Assembly: GCA_025997935.1 (NCBI GenBank)
Contig: BNVG01000051.1
Span: 1 to 13,473 of the forward strand
Length of the DNA stretch: 13,473 nt
Source: Synergistales bacterium
GTDB taxonomy: Bacteria; Synergistota; Synergistia; Synergistales; Aminobacteriaceae
Direction: 5' to 3'
The notes beneath the pieces are model-generated. The model was given only the letters and a program-made list of their open reading frames with translations. It ran no database searches and had not been told where the DNA came from. Below are positions 1 to 6,523 of this stretch, piece after piece. The first letter of the stretch is position 1; each line of letters starts with the position of its first letter. Position numbers and translations under genes: made by a program.

Positions 1-711
1 GTTTTTGCACCCAGACAGAATCGACGAGGCCAAAGTGCTCGGAGACTCGAACAGGTCTTTAGTGGCGCGAACGCTCTCATTGCGGCCTTTGTTCATGATA
101 CATACCTTTTTGCAGAGGCGGTACACCTCGTCCCGATTGTGCGAGACGTAGAGCGTTGTGCCTCCAAATTCCTCAAGCATTTGCAGAAGTTCCCCTTCCA
201 ACTGCCAGCGAAGGTAACTGTCGAGCGCCGAGAGCGGTTCGTCGAGCATGAGAACCGACGGTTTGCTCGCCATGATGCGGGCGAGGGCCACGCGCTGCTG
301 CTGTCCGCCCGATAGCTGAGACGGGTAGCTCTCCTCTAACCCCTGAATATAAAATCTGCCCATGAGCGATAAAAACTGCTCCCTGATGTTCTTTTTTGTA
401 TGCAGTGAGAGCACGGACATGATGTTTTGTTCCACGGTCATATTGGGAAAGAGCGCGTAGTTTTGAAAAAGCAGCCCAGTGCGCCGCTTTTGCGGCGAGA
501 GGTTGATTTTCTTTTCCGAGTCGAACAGCGTGACTCCGTCTACAATTACGCGCCCCGAATCCGGTCGCGCGATTCCGGCTATGCACTTGAGCGTCATGCT
601 CTTGCCGCAGCCCGACGCGCCCAAAAGGCCCACGACGTCGTTTTCGGCCTCGAAAGCTATGTCGAGCGCGAAATCTCCGAAAGATTTTTTGATATTCACG
701 CAGACCGACAC
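1..711 (-). CDS. modC: Molybdate ABC transporter ATP-binding protein ModC (partial, C-terminus beyond left edge)
   Basis: This is the ATPase subunit that energises molybdate (or tungstate) import through ModB. The visible 237 codons hold a complete ABC core: Walker A GASGCGKSM (570-603 region), Q-loop LFQNYALFPNMTVEQN (about 424-468), signature LSGGQ (about 301-315), Walker B VLMLDEPLSALD and the H-loop YVSHNRDEV. The last visible residues, SPSTLASSILSGCKN, match the segment that normally ends the nucleotide-binding domain in ModC/CysA-type proteins. The molybdate-sensing C-terminal part, if present, lies off the window. There is no ATG. The candidate starts are GTG at 711, about 11 nt after a GGGAG, or GTG at 699, which overlaps the modB stop codon as GTGA. 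Either start overlaps the end of modB and implies translational coupling. The gene is last of modA-modB-modC. The family call is firm; the substrate is inferred from the modA and modB neighbours. Confidence 0.93.
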   Translation of the reverse strand, partial: MSVCVNIKKSFGDFALDIAFEAENDVVGLLGASGCGKSMTLKCIAGIARPDSGRVIVDGVTLFDSEKKINLSPQKRRTGLLFQNYALFPNMTVEQNIMSVLSLHTKKNIREQFLSLMGRFYIQGLEESYPSQLSGGQQQRVALARIMASKPSVLMLDEPLSALDSYLRWQLEGELLQMLEEFGGTTLYVSHNRDEVYRLCKKVCIMNKGRNESVRATKDLFESPSTLASSILSGCKN

Positions 712-1394
712 GAAGCAACCGGCTCCCGATGTTTTTTTGAACGATAGCGGCTTTCGAGCATATTTACCGACATGAGGACGACGAAAGAAATGACTAAATT
801 TACCCCTACCCATTGGTAGGCCAGAGCGTCGTTTCCCTCGCGCCAAAGCTGATAGACGGTTGTTGAAATCATGGCCGTCCTGCCCGGGATGTAACCCGTG
901 ACCATAGTTGTGGCCCCGTACTCGCCCAAGGCCCGGGCGAACGACAACACCGTGCCCGCGAGGATACCCTGCTTGCAGTTCGGCAGAATTACCCTCCAGA
1001 AAATGAAGGCGTCGGAGAGCCCCAATGTCTGAGCGGAGTATAAGAGCGTAACGTCGAACGATTCGAACGCCCCCCGCGCCGTGCGATACATGAGGGGAAA
1101 CGCGACGACGGTCGTAGCGAAAACGGCGGAGTACCAGGCCATAGTCAGCCGGAATCCCCAAATTTCTAAAACCGGCGCTCCTACCGGCCCTAAGGGGCCT
1201 ATGATTTTAAGCAGAAAAAACCCCACGACGGTGGGGGGCAGAACCAAGGGCAGGGTCAACGCGCAGTCAACGACGCCCTTTATGGCTCGGGGCGCTTTGG
1301 CGACATAATGCGCCGCGAATATCCCGGCGAAAAAAGTGATAAAAGTCGAGATGCCCGCGACGCGGAGCGAATTGTAGAGCGGAAACCAGTCCAT
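696..1394 (-). CDS. modB: Molybdate ABC transporter permease ModB
   Basis: This is the membrane channel subunit of the molybdate importer and works as a homodimer with ModC. The 232 residues are normal for ModB. Hydrophobic spans are visible at about residues 10-30, 43-65, 83-104, 143-158 and 195-213, giving the five-helix core of the family. The cytoplasmic coupling (EAA) loop is AQTLGLSDAFIFWRVILPNC at 121-140, followed by LSFARALGEYGA (150-161), which is highly characteristic of ModB/CysT permeases. The early PPTVVGFFLL motif is also typical. The ATG lies 16 nt after the modA stop. No good Shine-Dalgarno is visible there: the spacer contains GCCTCCGC, which resembles an anti-SD rather than an SD. 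Translation probably depends on coupling to modA. The 3' end overlaps modC. Confidence 0.95.
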   Translation of the reverse strand: MDWFPLYNSLRVAGISTFITFFAGIFAAHYVAKAPRAIKGVVDCALTLPLVLPPTVVGFFLLKIIGPLGPVGAPVLEIWGFRLTMAWYSAVFATTVVAFPLMYRTARGAFESFDVTLLYSAQTLGLSDAFIFWRVILPNCKQGILAGTVLSFARALGEYGATTMVTGYIPGRTAMISTTVYQLWREGNDALAYQWVGVNLVISFVVLMSVNMLESRYRSKKHREPVASCRSA

Positions 1395-1410
1395 AAATAT
1401 GCGGAGGCTT

Positions 1411-2208
1411 TTATCTCTCGGGAATGGCGAAACCTATGCTTTTGAAGACGTTCGCGCTCTCGCCGCCCTTTAAGAAGTCTACAAACGCCCTTGCCGCCCC
1501 TTCGTTCTTTACCCTCTTGAGAATAGCCGCCGGGTAGACGATGGGCTTGTGGCTACCAGCCGGCGCAAAAGCCGCCACCTCGACGCCGTCAGATGTAGCC
1601 GCGTCGGTTCCGTAGACAACGCCGCAGTCAACGACCGCGGCGGCCACCTGAACGAGCGCCTCTTTCACGTTGCTGGCGTAAGTGATTTTCGACTGCGATT
1701 TGAGCTTCTCCCATATACCGAGGTTTGTGTAAATCTCCTCTGAATACTGTCCCACCGGAACGTCGGCGTTTCCGAGGGCCACGATGGATACCTTGTCCGT
1801 GATTACGTCCGCGAAGTCGTTGATGTTTTTGGCGTTCTTCCCCTTTGGAACTATAAGCGCCACTTGATTGGCCACGATGTTGAAGCGCGTACCGCTCAGG
1901 ACGAAATCTAACTTTTCGGCGTTGACGGAGGGATTAGCCGTGATGTCTATCTGATCCATTTGCCTCTGCCCCGCGGATATGAAGACGTCACATTCCGCTC
2001 CCTGCTGAATCTGCGTCTTGAGGGCGCCGCTCGAGTCGAAGTTGTAGACTATTTCCACATCGGGGGCCGCCTTTTTGTACAGCTCGGCTATTTGATTCAT
2101 AGACTCGGTCATGGACGCCGCCGCGAACACCGTCACAGTGACCCTGTCGGCTCCCCACGCCGGAACCGCGAGGGCCGCGCACAGACAGAACAGCAAAAAC
2201 TTCTTCAT
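1411..2208 (-). CDS. modA: Molybdate ABC transporter periplasmic/extracytoplasmic substrate-binding protein ModA
   Basis: This protein captures molybdate or tungstate outside the membrane and delivers it to ModBC. It has 265 residues from the chosen ATG, a normal ModA length. The N-terminus MKKFLLFCLCAALAVPAWG is a Sec signal peptide with likely cleavage after AWG (Ala at -3, Gly at -1). Family landmarks are VFAAASMTESM (oxyanion-binding Ser at 32), YNFDSSGALKTQIQQGAECDVFIS (Ser 59/60), VPVGQYSEEIY and VVDCGVVYGTDA (Tyr199). A longer frame reaches 2283. I chose 2208 because GGAGGTG sits 8 nt upstream and because the extra 25 residues would precede the signal peptide. It is the first gene of the operon, with a promoter at 2289-2297. 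Molybdate versus tungstate cannot be decided from sequence alone. Confidence 0.95.
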   Translation of the reverse strand: MKKFLLFCLCAALAVPAWGADRVTVTVFAAASMTESMNQIAELYKKAAPDVEIVYNFDSSGALKTQIQQGAECDVFISAGQRQMDQIDITANPSVNAEKLDFVLSGTRFNIVANQVALIVPKGKNAKNINDFADVITDKVSIVALGNADVPVGQYSEEIYTNLGIWEKLKSQSKITYASNVKEALVQVAAAVVDCGVVYGTDAATSDGVEVAAFAPAGSHKPIVYPAAILKRVKNEGAARAFVDFLKGGESANVFKSIGFAIPER

Positions 2209-2216
2209 AATCCAGA

Positions 2217-2223
2217 CACCTCC
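2217..2223 (-). promoter_or_regulatory. Ribosome binding site deciding the modA start
   Basis: GGAGGTG on the minus strand, 8 nt before the ATG at 2208. It is near-perfectly complementary to the 16S 3' end. It supports the start that begins with the signal peptide rather than the upstream start at 2283. Confidence 0.85.
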
Positions 2224-2227
2224 GTTT

Positions 2228-2252
2228 TGTAATTTACAGCGCGGTCGCCGCG
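2228..2252 (-). promoter_or_regulatory. Two adjacent inverted repeats in the modA 5' leader
   Basis: Between the -10 box and the Shine-Dalgarno lie a perfect 11-nt palindrome, TGTAATTTACA (2228-2238, centre 2233), and a hairpin CGCGG-TCG-CCGCG (2240-2252, 5-bp stem). Both fall downstream of the predicted transcription start (about 2282). They could be a repressor operator or a short mRNA structure controlling modA. I do not recognise either as a known ModE box. Function is inferred from position only. Confidence 0.4.
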
Positions 2253-2288
2253 TGAACCAAAAACCAAAAACGCCCTCCCGCATAAAAC

Positions 2289-2297
2289 ATTATACCA
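2289..2297 (-). promoter_or_regulatory. Extended -10 promoter of modABC
   Basis: The minus strand reads TGGTATAAT, a perfect TATAAT (2294-2289) preceded by the TGn extension. The region 17-18 nt further upstream has no good -35 match, which is acceptable for extended -10 promoters. The predicted start is near 2282, giving a leader of about 74 nt. It lies just downstream of the terminator of the preceding gene, as expected for an independent mod operon. Confidence 0.7.
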
Positions 2298-2333
2298 ACA
2301 TCCGGCAGGGGAGACGGACGCGTTTTTGGATAC

Positions 2334-2364
2334 AAAAAGCCGGCCTCTCGCGAGACCGGCTTTT
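2334..2364 (-). terminator. Rho-independent terminator after the giant prepilin gene
   Basis: Read on the minus strand, AAAAGCCGG pairs with CCGGCTTTT around a 12-nt centre that itself contains the palindrome TCTCGCGAGA. A run of five T (2338-2334) follows the descending arm. It begins 18 nt after the stop codon at 2383 and separates this gene from modABC. Confidence 0.85.
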
Positions 2365-2382
2365 GCGCTTCCTATTACCGAC

Positions 2383-5300
2383 TTACTCCTCGTCTACGAC
2401 CGGCCTCGTGTAGTAGCCCTTCTTTTGCAGGGATGTCAGCACCGTTTCGTCGATAACGCCGCCGATGGTGGTGGGCGCGTCAACCATGCCGGTGGTGGTG
2501 GCGTCGTTATTGCCCTGGATGTAGAACTTGCGGATTTCCCGCCAATTGTCGAAGTCGGCCTCCTCATAGATTCTGTTCTTGTTGGTGCCGTCCTGATTCT
2601 TTTCGGTGTCATCCGCGTCGGCGTCTCTGATAAAAACAGGATATTTAGCGGGGTCGAGCCCTAAAATCTCGCGCACTTCCCAGGCGTTGAACCCCTCGCC
2701 GATCCAGTCGTCGTAGTACAAAGTAGGTTTAGCCGAGCCGCCGCCGGACCAGAAGCGGAAGGCCATTGTGCGGACGCGGTCGGCGTTGTATTTACCGACT
2801 GCGTCGTGTGTGCCGTTGGGGTCGTTGGTGGCGTTGGAGTTGGTGGCTTCGCGGTTGTAATAGGCGTTGTTGATCGTCGTGTCGCCGGCGTCGGAAGTGA
2901 ATGTGTGAAGATTGTACGGCATTCTCTGCCCCCGCACGACCATGAGGAACCGCTTAGAAGAACTGGCGGCGGAGTCAAAAACGGCGTTTGTGTTATCGTT
3001 GTAGCCAAAGTCCCAGCCGCGCATGGCATAGAGACCGTAGAGCGGCTTGGCTCTATCCGCATAAGGACGGAGCATACTCAGGCGACCGTACATTTGGTTG
3101 GTGTAGTAATCGTTATAGGCGTATTGGGGCGCGCCCGCGGGTCCCTTCATCTGTCTTTGGATGTATTGGTTGCCGCCGTAACTATACTGCCCGAACGCGT
3201 TATTGGCATTGGCGCCAACATACGCGGTGTTGGTGTTGGCGTTGCCGGGTTGCGTGATGTTCTTCGAAGGATTAGCCCCGGTAGTGAAGTTGCTATCGTC
3301 TGCGTTGCGGGCATTCAGGTCAATGGCTATGGGCGGAGTCCAGATAACGTCGGTCGAACCTATATAACCAAGTTTTGGGTAGTCAGGCGTCCAGTCCTCG
3401 GCGAACGGCGTCGGCGTCGCGCTATTGCGTCCCCTCCTGTAGCTCACCGCTCCGGTGTTGAGATTCGCCTCAGTCGAGCCTGTCGTGCCCGAGAAATCCT
3501 GGCCGTAAATCGCCTCTTTCCAGGAGCGCACCCTCATGCCTCTGCGCCTGAAAGACTGCGCGTCGCCCGCTCTGGGCTCCATCGCCGAGACTATGTGCGC
3601 GGTCGTATCCCCCATCTTTTTGAACGGGGAATTGTCGTCGCCACGCCACGCGTCGCCCTTTATCTTGCCGAACCATATCGGCTTGGAGTAGACGTAGTTT
3701 CGGGAGTTGTTAGGCTCGGGATCGATGAGCTTCGAGGGGTTTTTCCTGAGCTGAATCATCTCCACCCGGACAAACAGATCGCCGGCCTTGTGAACCGTGG
3801 GGTTCGCGGCGTTGTTCGCCCCGTCGTAAGTGGTATTTTTAATCACGATAGGATCCTGCCAGTAGTATTTGACGCCGTTAATCTCGTCGTAGCCAATATC
3901 GTTTTGCTTGATGTCCTTCGTGACTTCGAGAACGGTGAACTTGAGAATCTGCCGCCTTCGCCACATACTCTGGGCATCGGTGTTCATACCCCAATCATAA
4001 TCCCACCTGTAGCCGTGGCGACCATGTATGTTGTTGTTGTCAAGGAGGTTGTCGTTGTTGTACGCGTCTTTGTATTCGCCGTTCACCAGCGTGGCGTTTG
4101 TCTTAGGTACGCCGCTCAGAGTGGTGTTTTTGAAATTGTGCCACGACTGCATGAGCTTGGGGGTGTAGGTGGCCATGTACTGAGCGTTGTTGTAACCGGA
4201 CGCGCCGTAGAAACCCCAGTTGTTATTGACGTTGCCGGTTATCCTTTCCCCGACGTCGCGAAGTCTGGGAAAGCGCGCGATATTTGTGTAATAAGATGTA
4301 TTCTGAGGCCTGAAGGGTATGCGGTAGTAAACCGAGGCTCCCTTATCCGCGCCGACGCTTAGATTGAAGTCCTCCGAGATTTTGACGTCGCCGCTGAAAA
4401 ACGCTATTTCCCCTGGCGCGGCAAACGCTTTGGGCGCGGCGGTTGTCAAGTCAGTCGTGCCCTTGCTCGCGTCGTAGAAGTACATCGGAACCACGCCGAA
4501 ATAGTGATCGCCAAGTTCTCCAAGAGCGTTTCCGTTGTAATAGTAGTAACGCATTATCAGCCCGCGCGCGCCCGGGTCGAACTGGAACACGTAGCCGGAT
4601 GATGTGTAATAGGGAGAATTGTTCTGAGTCCCTGTGTAAACCGCGGAGCCGTTTAGGAAGACGCCGTATCCGCCGTCCGCGCCGGAGGTGGCGTCGAGGT
4701 AGACGGCGTAGTTAGTGTCTCCGTACATGACTGGCTCTACAGGAGCGCCGTTGTTCTTTGGTATCATGTGCTTAAAATTCTCGGGCGCAAATTCCAATAT
4801 CACTTTTCCGGGGTTCGCGCCGCTGCCGCCGCTCACCTTGAACATGCCGTTTCCGCTGTTGGCGTTCCTGTCGGCTACCTCCAATGTGGCGGAGTTGTTG
4901 TCGGCGTTCACGTAGATGTTGCCGACCTTGCCCGCCGCGCCTTTTGGCAAAGTAGCCAGCGCGTTCACTATCTCTTTGAAAATGCTGTCCGACTGCTCGT
5001 CGCCCATACGCACGTAGACAGGCCAGTCTTTCCAGGCGCCGCCTTCTTTGTAATGAGCCATAACTATCATATAAGAGCCGTGATAGTAGTCGTTGCCGTT
5101 GGTCATCAGGATACCGACAATCTCGCCCAGGTTAAACGGATGGAACAGATTGTACTCGTCGCCTTCGTTGGTTTCGTTGCTCAATTTGCCCGACGTCATC
5201 TTCAGAAGGCGTACTCCCCTAGAGTTCGGGGTAGGGGGGTTTGTTATGTAGAGCGGGTCGTCGGCAAAGCCTGAGTCTCCTACAAAGCTGATTCTGCTAT

Positions 5301-6312
5301 CGGTGCTGTCGCCGCTGGCATTGGCGGTGCCGAGTTCGATGTCCGCGACAGTGAACTCGTCGTCCAATCGATCTTGAATGTGGCCCCAATCACTAGAGCT
5401 CAGGTGCCCTGGGTTCGCCGTGGTTCCGTCGCCCTTCAGGAACGTCAGCAGGGCGGTGGAGTTTTTCTCTGTAGTAATGTTATTCTCCAATATATTTTGG
5501 TCGACCGCTATCCACGAAAACACGACGGTATCCTGTTTCAGTCTTCTCGGCAACGTCAGCTTCGCGTTTATATGCGTAGTGGTGTTGGGATTTTCGAGAG
5601 ATTTCCACGTGTCGGATTTGCTGTAGTCGAACGCGCCGGGGGATATGCCCATCGTGCCCTTGCTCCAGTACAGATCTATCTTAGGGTCGTTGTCGGGATC
5701 TATTCTGTAGCGCAGAATCGACCCGCCCTTACCGTCCCTAAACCACACGTCGCCCGAGATAGGCGCGTTGTCCTCGCCCATGACGCCGCGCGTCGCGTGG
5801 GTCAGTATGGAGCGGTCTAAGCTCACGGTTCTGTCGTAGTCAGGCGTTTTATTGCCGTCAGGGGCGGTTCGGGCCGTGACCTTGACGTACACGAGTTTTC
5901 TGATGTCGTTGTCGTTCTTGTTCCCTCCCGCGTCGAAGCTGAGCGATGTGATAAGCTCGGAGCCCGGCAGGGTCTTCGTTCCGTCGTATTTGCTGATATG
6001 CACGACTCTGTTATCTTTGCTGTTCAGCACGATATACTGCCAGTCGTCGCTTACGCCTTTCGCGATGTCGTGAGCCCAGTCACGCGAGATTATCTCAACC
6101 TGCGTGGCCACGGATATATCCTTGGGCAAAAACTCCACCGTGGCGAGCGCCGCGCGCTGAGCCATGGAATAGGCGTTGTTGACCGCCGCCAATTGACTCC
6201 CCGACCCCACAAGCATAATAGCCGCGCCGAAAATGATGGCCGACACAACTATGACCACTAAGATCTCAAGGAGCGTAAAGCCTCTTTTGCCTTTCAAGAT
6301 GTTCGTCTTCAA
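2383..6312 (-). CDS. Giant prepilin-like protein with type IV pilin/pseudopilin N-terminus (about 1,309 aa), function unknown
   Basis: The N-terminus has a class III prepilin signal: a short basic leader ending KGKRG, then FTLLEILVVIVVSAIIFGAAIMLVG, with Phe at +1 and Glu at +5 of the mature protein. A prepilin peptidase should cut after the Gly, and the hydrophobic helix would anchor or assemble the protein in a pilus or type II-like machine. The body of about 1,270 residues is rich in Asn, Gly, Tyr, Asp and Thr, looks like a secreted beta-rich protein, and shows no cysteine after the leader. It carries DPDNDPKID (5674-5700), DADADDTEKNQD (2590-2625) and an Asn/Tyr/Gln-rich stretch (about 3090-3275). 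I recognise no known domain in the body. The open frame extends to TTG 6384, and an ATG lies at 6363. I prefer TTG at 6312 because AAGAAGGGG lies 9 nt upstream and it gives an 11-residue leader (28 residues from the ATG). The gene is monocistronic, with terminators on both sides. No prepilin peptidase or pilus assembly ATPase is in view. Confidence 0.85.
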   Translation of the reverse strand: MKTNILKGKRGFTLLEILVVIVVSAIIFGAAIMLVGSGSQLAAVNNAYSMAQRAALATVEFLPKDISVATQVEIISRDWAHDIAKGVSDDWQYIVLNSKDNRVVHISKYDGTKTLPGSELITSLSFDAGGNKNDNDIRKLVYVKVTARTAPDGNKTPDYDRTVSLDRSILTHATRGVMGEDNAPISGDVWFRDGKGGSILRYRIDPDNDPKIDLYWSKGTMGISPGAFDYSKSDTWKSLENPNTTTHINAKLTLPRRLKQDTVVFSWIAVDQNILENNITTEKNSTALLTFLKGDGTTANPGHLSSSDWGHIQDRLDDEFTVADIELGTANASGDSTDSRISFVGDSGFADDPLYITNPPTPNSRGVRLLKMTSGKLSNETNEGDEYNLFHPFNLGEIVGILMTNGNDYYHGSYMIVMAHYKEGGAWKDWPVYVRMGDEQSDSIFKEIVNALATLPKGAAGKVGNIYVNADNNSATLEVADRNANSGNGMFKVSGGSGANPGKVILEFAPENFKHMIPKNNGAPVEPVMYGDTNYAVYLDATSGADGGYGVFLNGSAVYTGTQNNSPYYTSSGYVFQFDPGARGLIMRYYYYNGNALGELGDHYFGVVPMYFYDASKGTTDLTTAAPKAFAAPGEIAFFSGDVKISEDFNLSVGADKGASVYYRIPFRPQNTSYYTNIARFPRLRDVGERITGNVNNNWGFYGASGYNNAQYMATYTPKLMQSWHNFKNTTLSGVPKTNATLVNGEYKDAYNNDNLLDNNNIHGRHGYRWDYDWGMNTDAQSMWRRRQILKFTVLEVTKDIKQNDIGYDEINGVKYYWQDPIVIKNTTYDGANNAANPTVHKAGDLFVRVEMIQLRKNPSKLIDPEPNNSRNYVYSKPIWFGKIKGDAWRGDDNSPFKKMGDTTAHIVSAMEPRAGDAQSFRRRGMRVRSWKEAIYGQDFSGTTGSTEANLNTGAVSYRRGRNSATPTPFAEDWTPDYPKLGYIGSTDVIWTPPIAIDLNARNADDSNFTTGANPSKNITQPGNANTNTAYVGANANNAFGQYSYGGNQYIQRQMKGPAGAPQYAYNDYYTNQMYGRLSMLRPYADRAKPLYGLYAMRGWDFGYNDNTNAVFDSAASSSKRFLMVVRGQRMPYNLHTFTSDAGDTTINNAYYNREATNSNATNDPNGTHDAVGKYNADRVRTMAFRFWSGGGSAKPTLYYDDWIGEGFNAWEVREILGLDPAKYPVFIRDADADDTEKNQDGTNKNRIYEEADFDNWREIRKFYIQGNNDATTTGMVDAPTTIGGVIDETVLTSLQKKGYYTRPVVDEE

Positions 6313-6321
6313 AATATTCAA

Positions 6322-6330
6322 CCCCTTCTT
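6322..6330 (-). promoter_or_regulatory. Putative ribosome binding site for the TTG start of the prepilin gene
   Basis: AAGAAGGGG on the minus strand, 9 nt before TTG 6312. I see no comparable purine-rich motif before ATG 6363. This makes 6312 the best-supported start, although non-ATG starts always carry doubt. Confidence 0.5.
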
Positions 6331-6363
6331 TGTGAAACAAAATTTCCCTATGCTTTTGTCCAT

Positions 6364-6482
6364 ACCGCAGCCATACAAATACAACGCAGACCAGAAATAT
6401 ATTTTCGAAAAAACGCCAAAAAGCCGCCTAAAAAAATTTTACGCCAATAAAATTAAATATTCAGATATAGATAATGATAGAT
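6364..6482 (-). promoter_or_regulatory. AT-rich intergenic region with the likely prepilin promoter
   Basis: This stretch, between the radA terminator and the prepilin gene, is much more AT-rich than the flanking coding DNA. The promoter for the prepilin gene must lie here because a terminator precedes it. The best -10 candidate is TAAAAT (6441-6436), but no convincing -35 is visible, so the exact site is uncertain. No small gene is apparent. Confidence 0.4.
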
Positions 6483-6504
6483 AAAAAATCGCTTTTGTAA
6501 AGCG
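6483..6504 (-). terminator. Rho-independent terminator of the ychF-miaA-topA-trmFO-radA operon
   Basis: On the minus strand CGCTTT-ACA-AAAGCG forms a 6-bp stem with a 3-nt loop (6504-6490). One A and six T (6488-6483) follow. It starts 19 nt after the radA stop. Confidence 0.8.
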
Positions 6505-6523
6505 TAAAGTGACAGAGTTTGTA

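Noticed and set aside
173..718. 181-codon open frame overlapping modC
   Set aside because: The modC frame contains Walker A, LSGGQ, Walker B and the H-loop, whereas this frame has none of these. modC was missed as an ORF because it has GTG starts and no stop inside the window.
2209..2288. Moco or tungsten-cofactor riboswitch upstream of modA
   Set aside because: The predicted leader is only about 74 nt and shows just two small inverted repeats. That is too short and too simple for the known multi-stem Moco riboswitch.
2806..4362. Long plus-strand open frame (518 codons) antisense to the prepilin gene
   Set aside because: Its Val/Gly/Arg-rich translation has no recognisable motif and mirrors the codon pattern of the minus-strand gene, whose prepilin signal, SD and terminator support it. 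It is a shadow frame.
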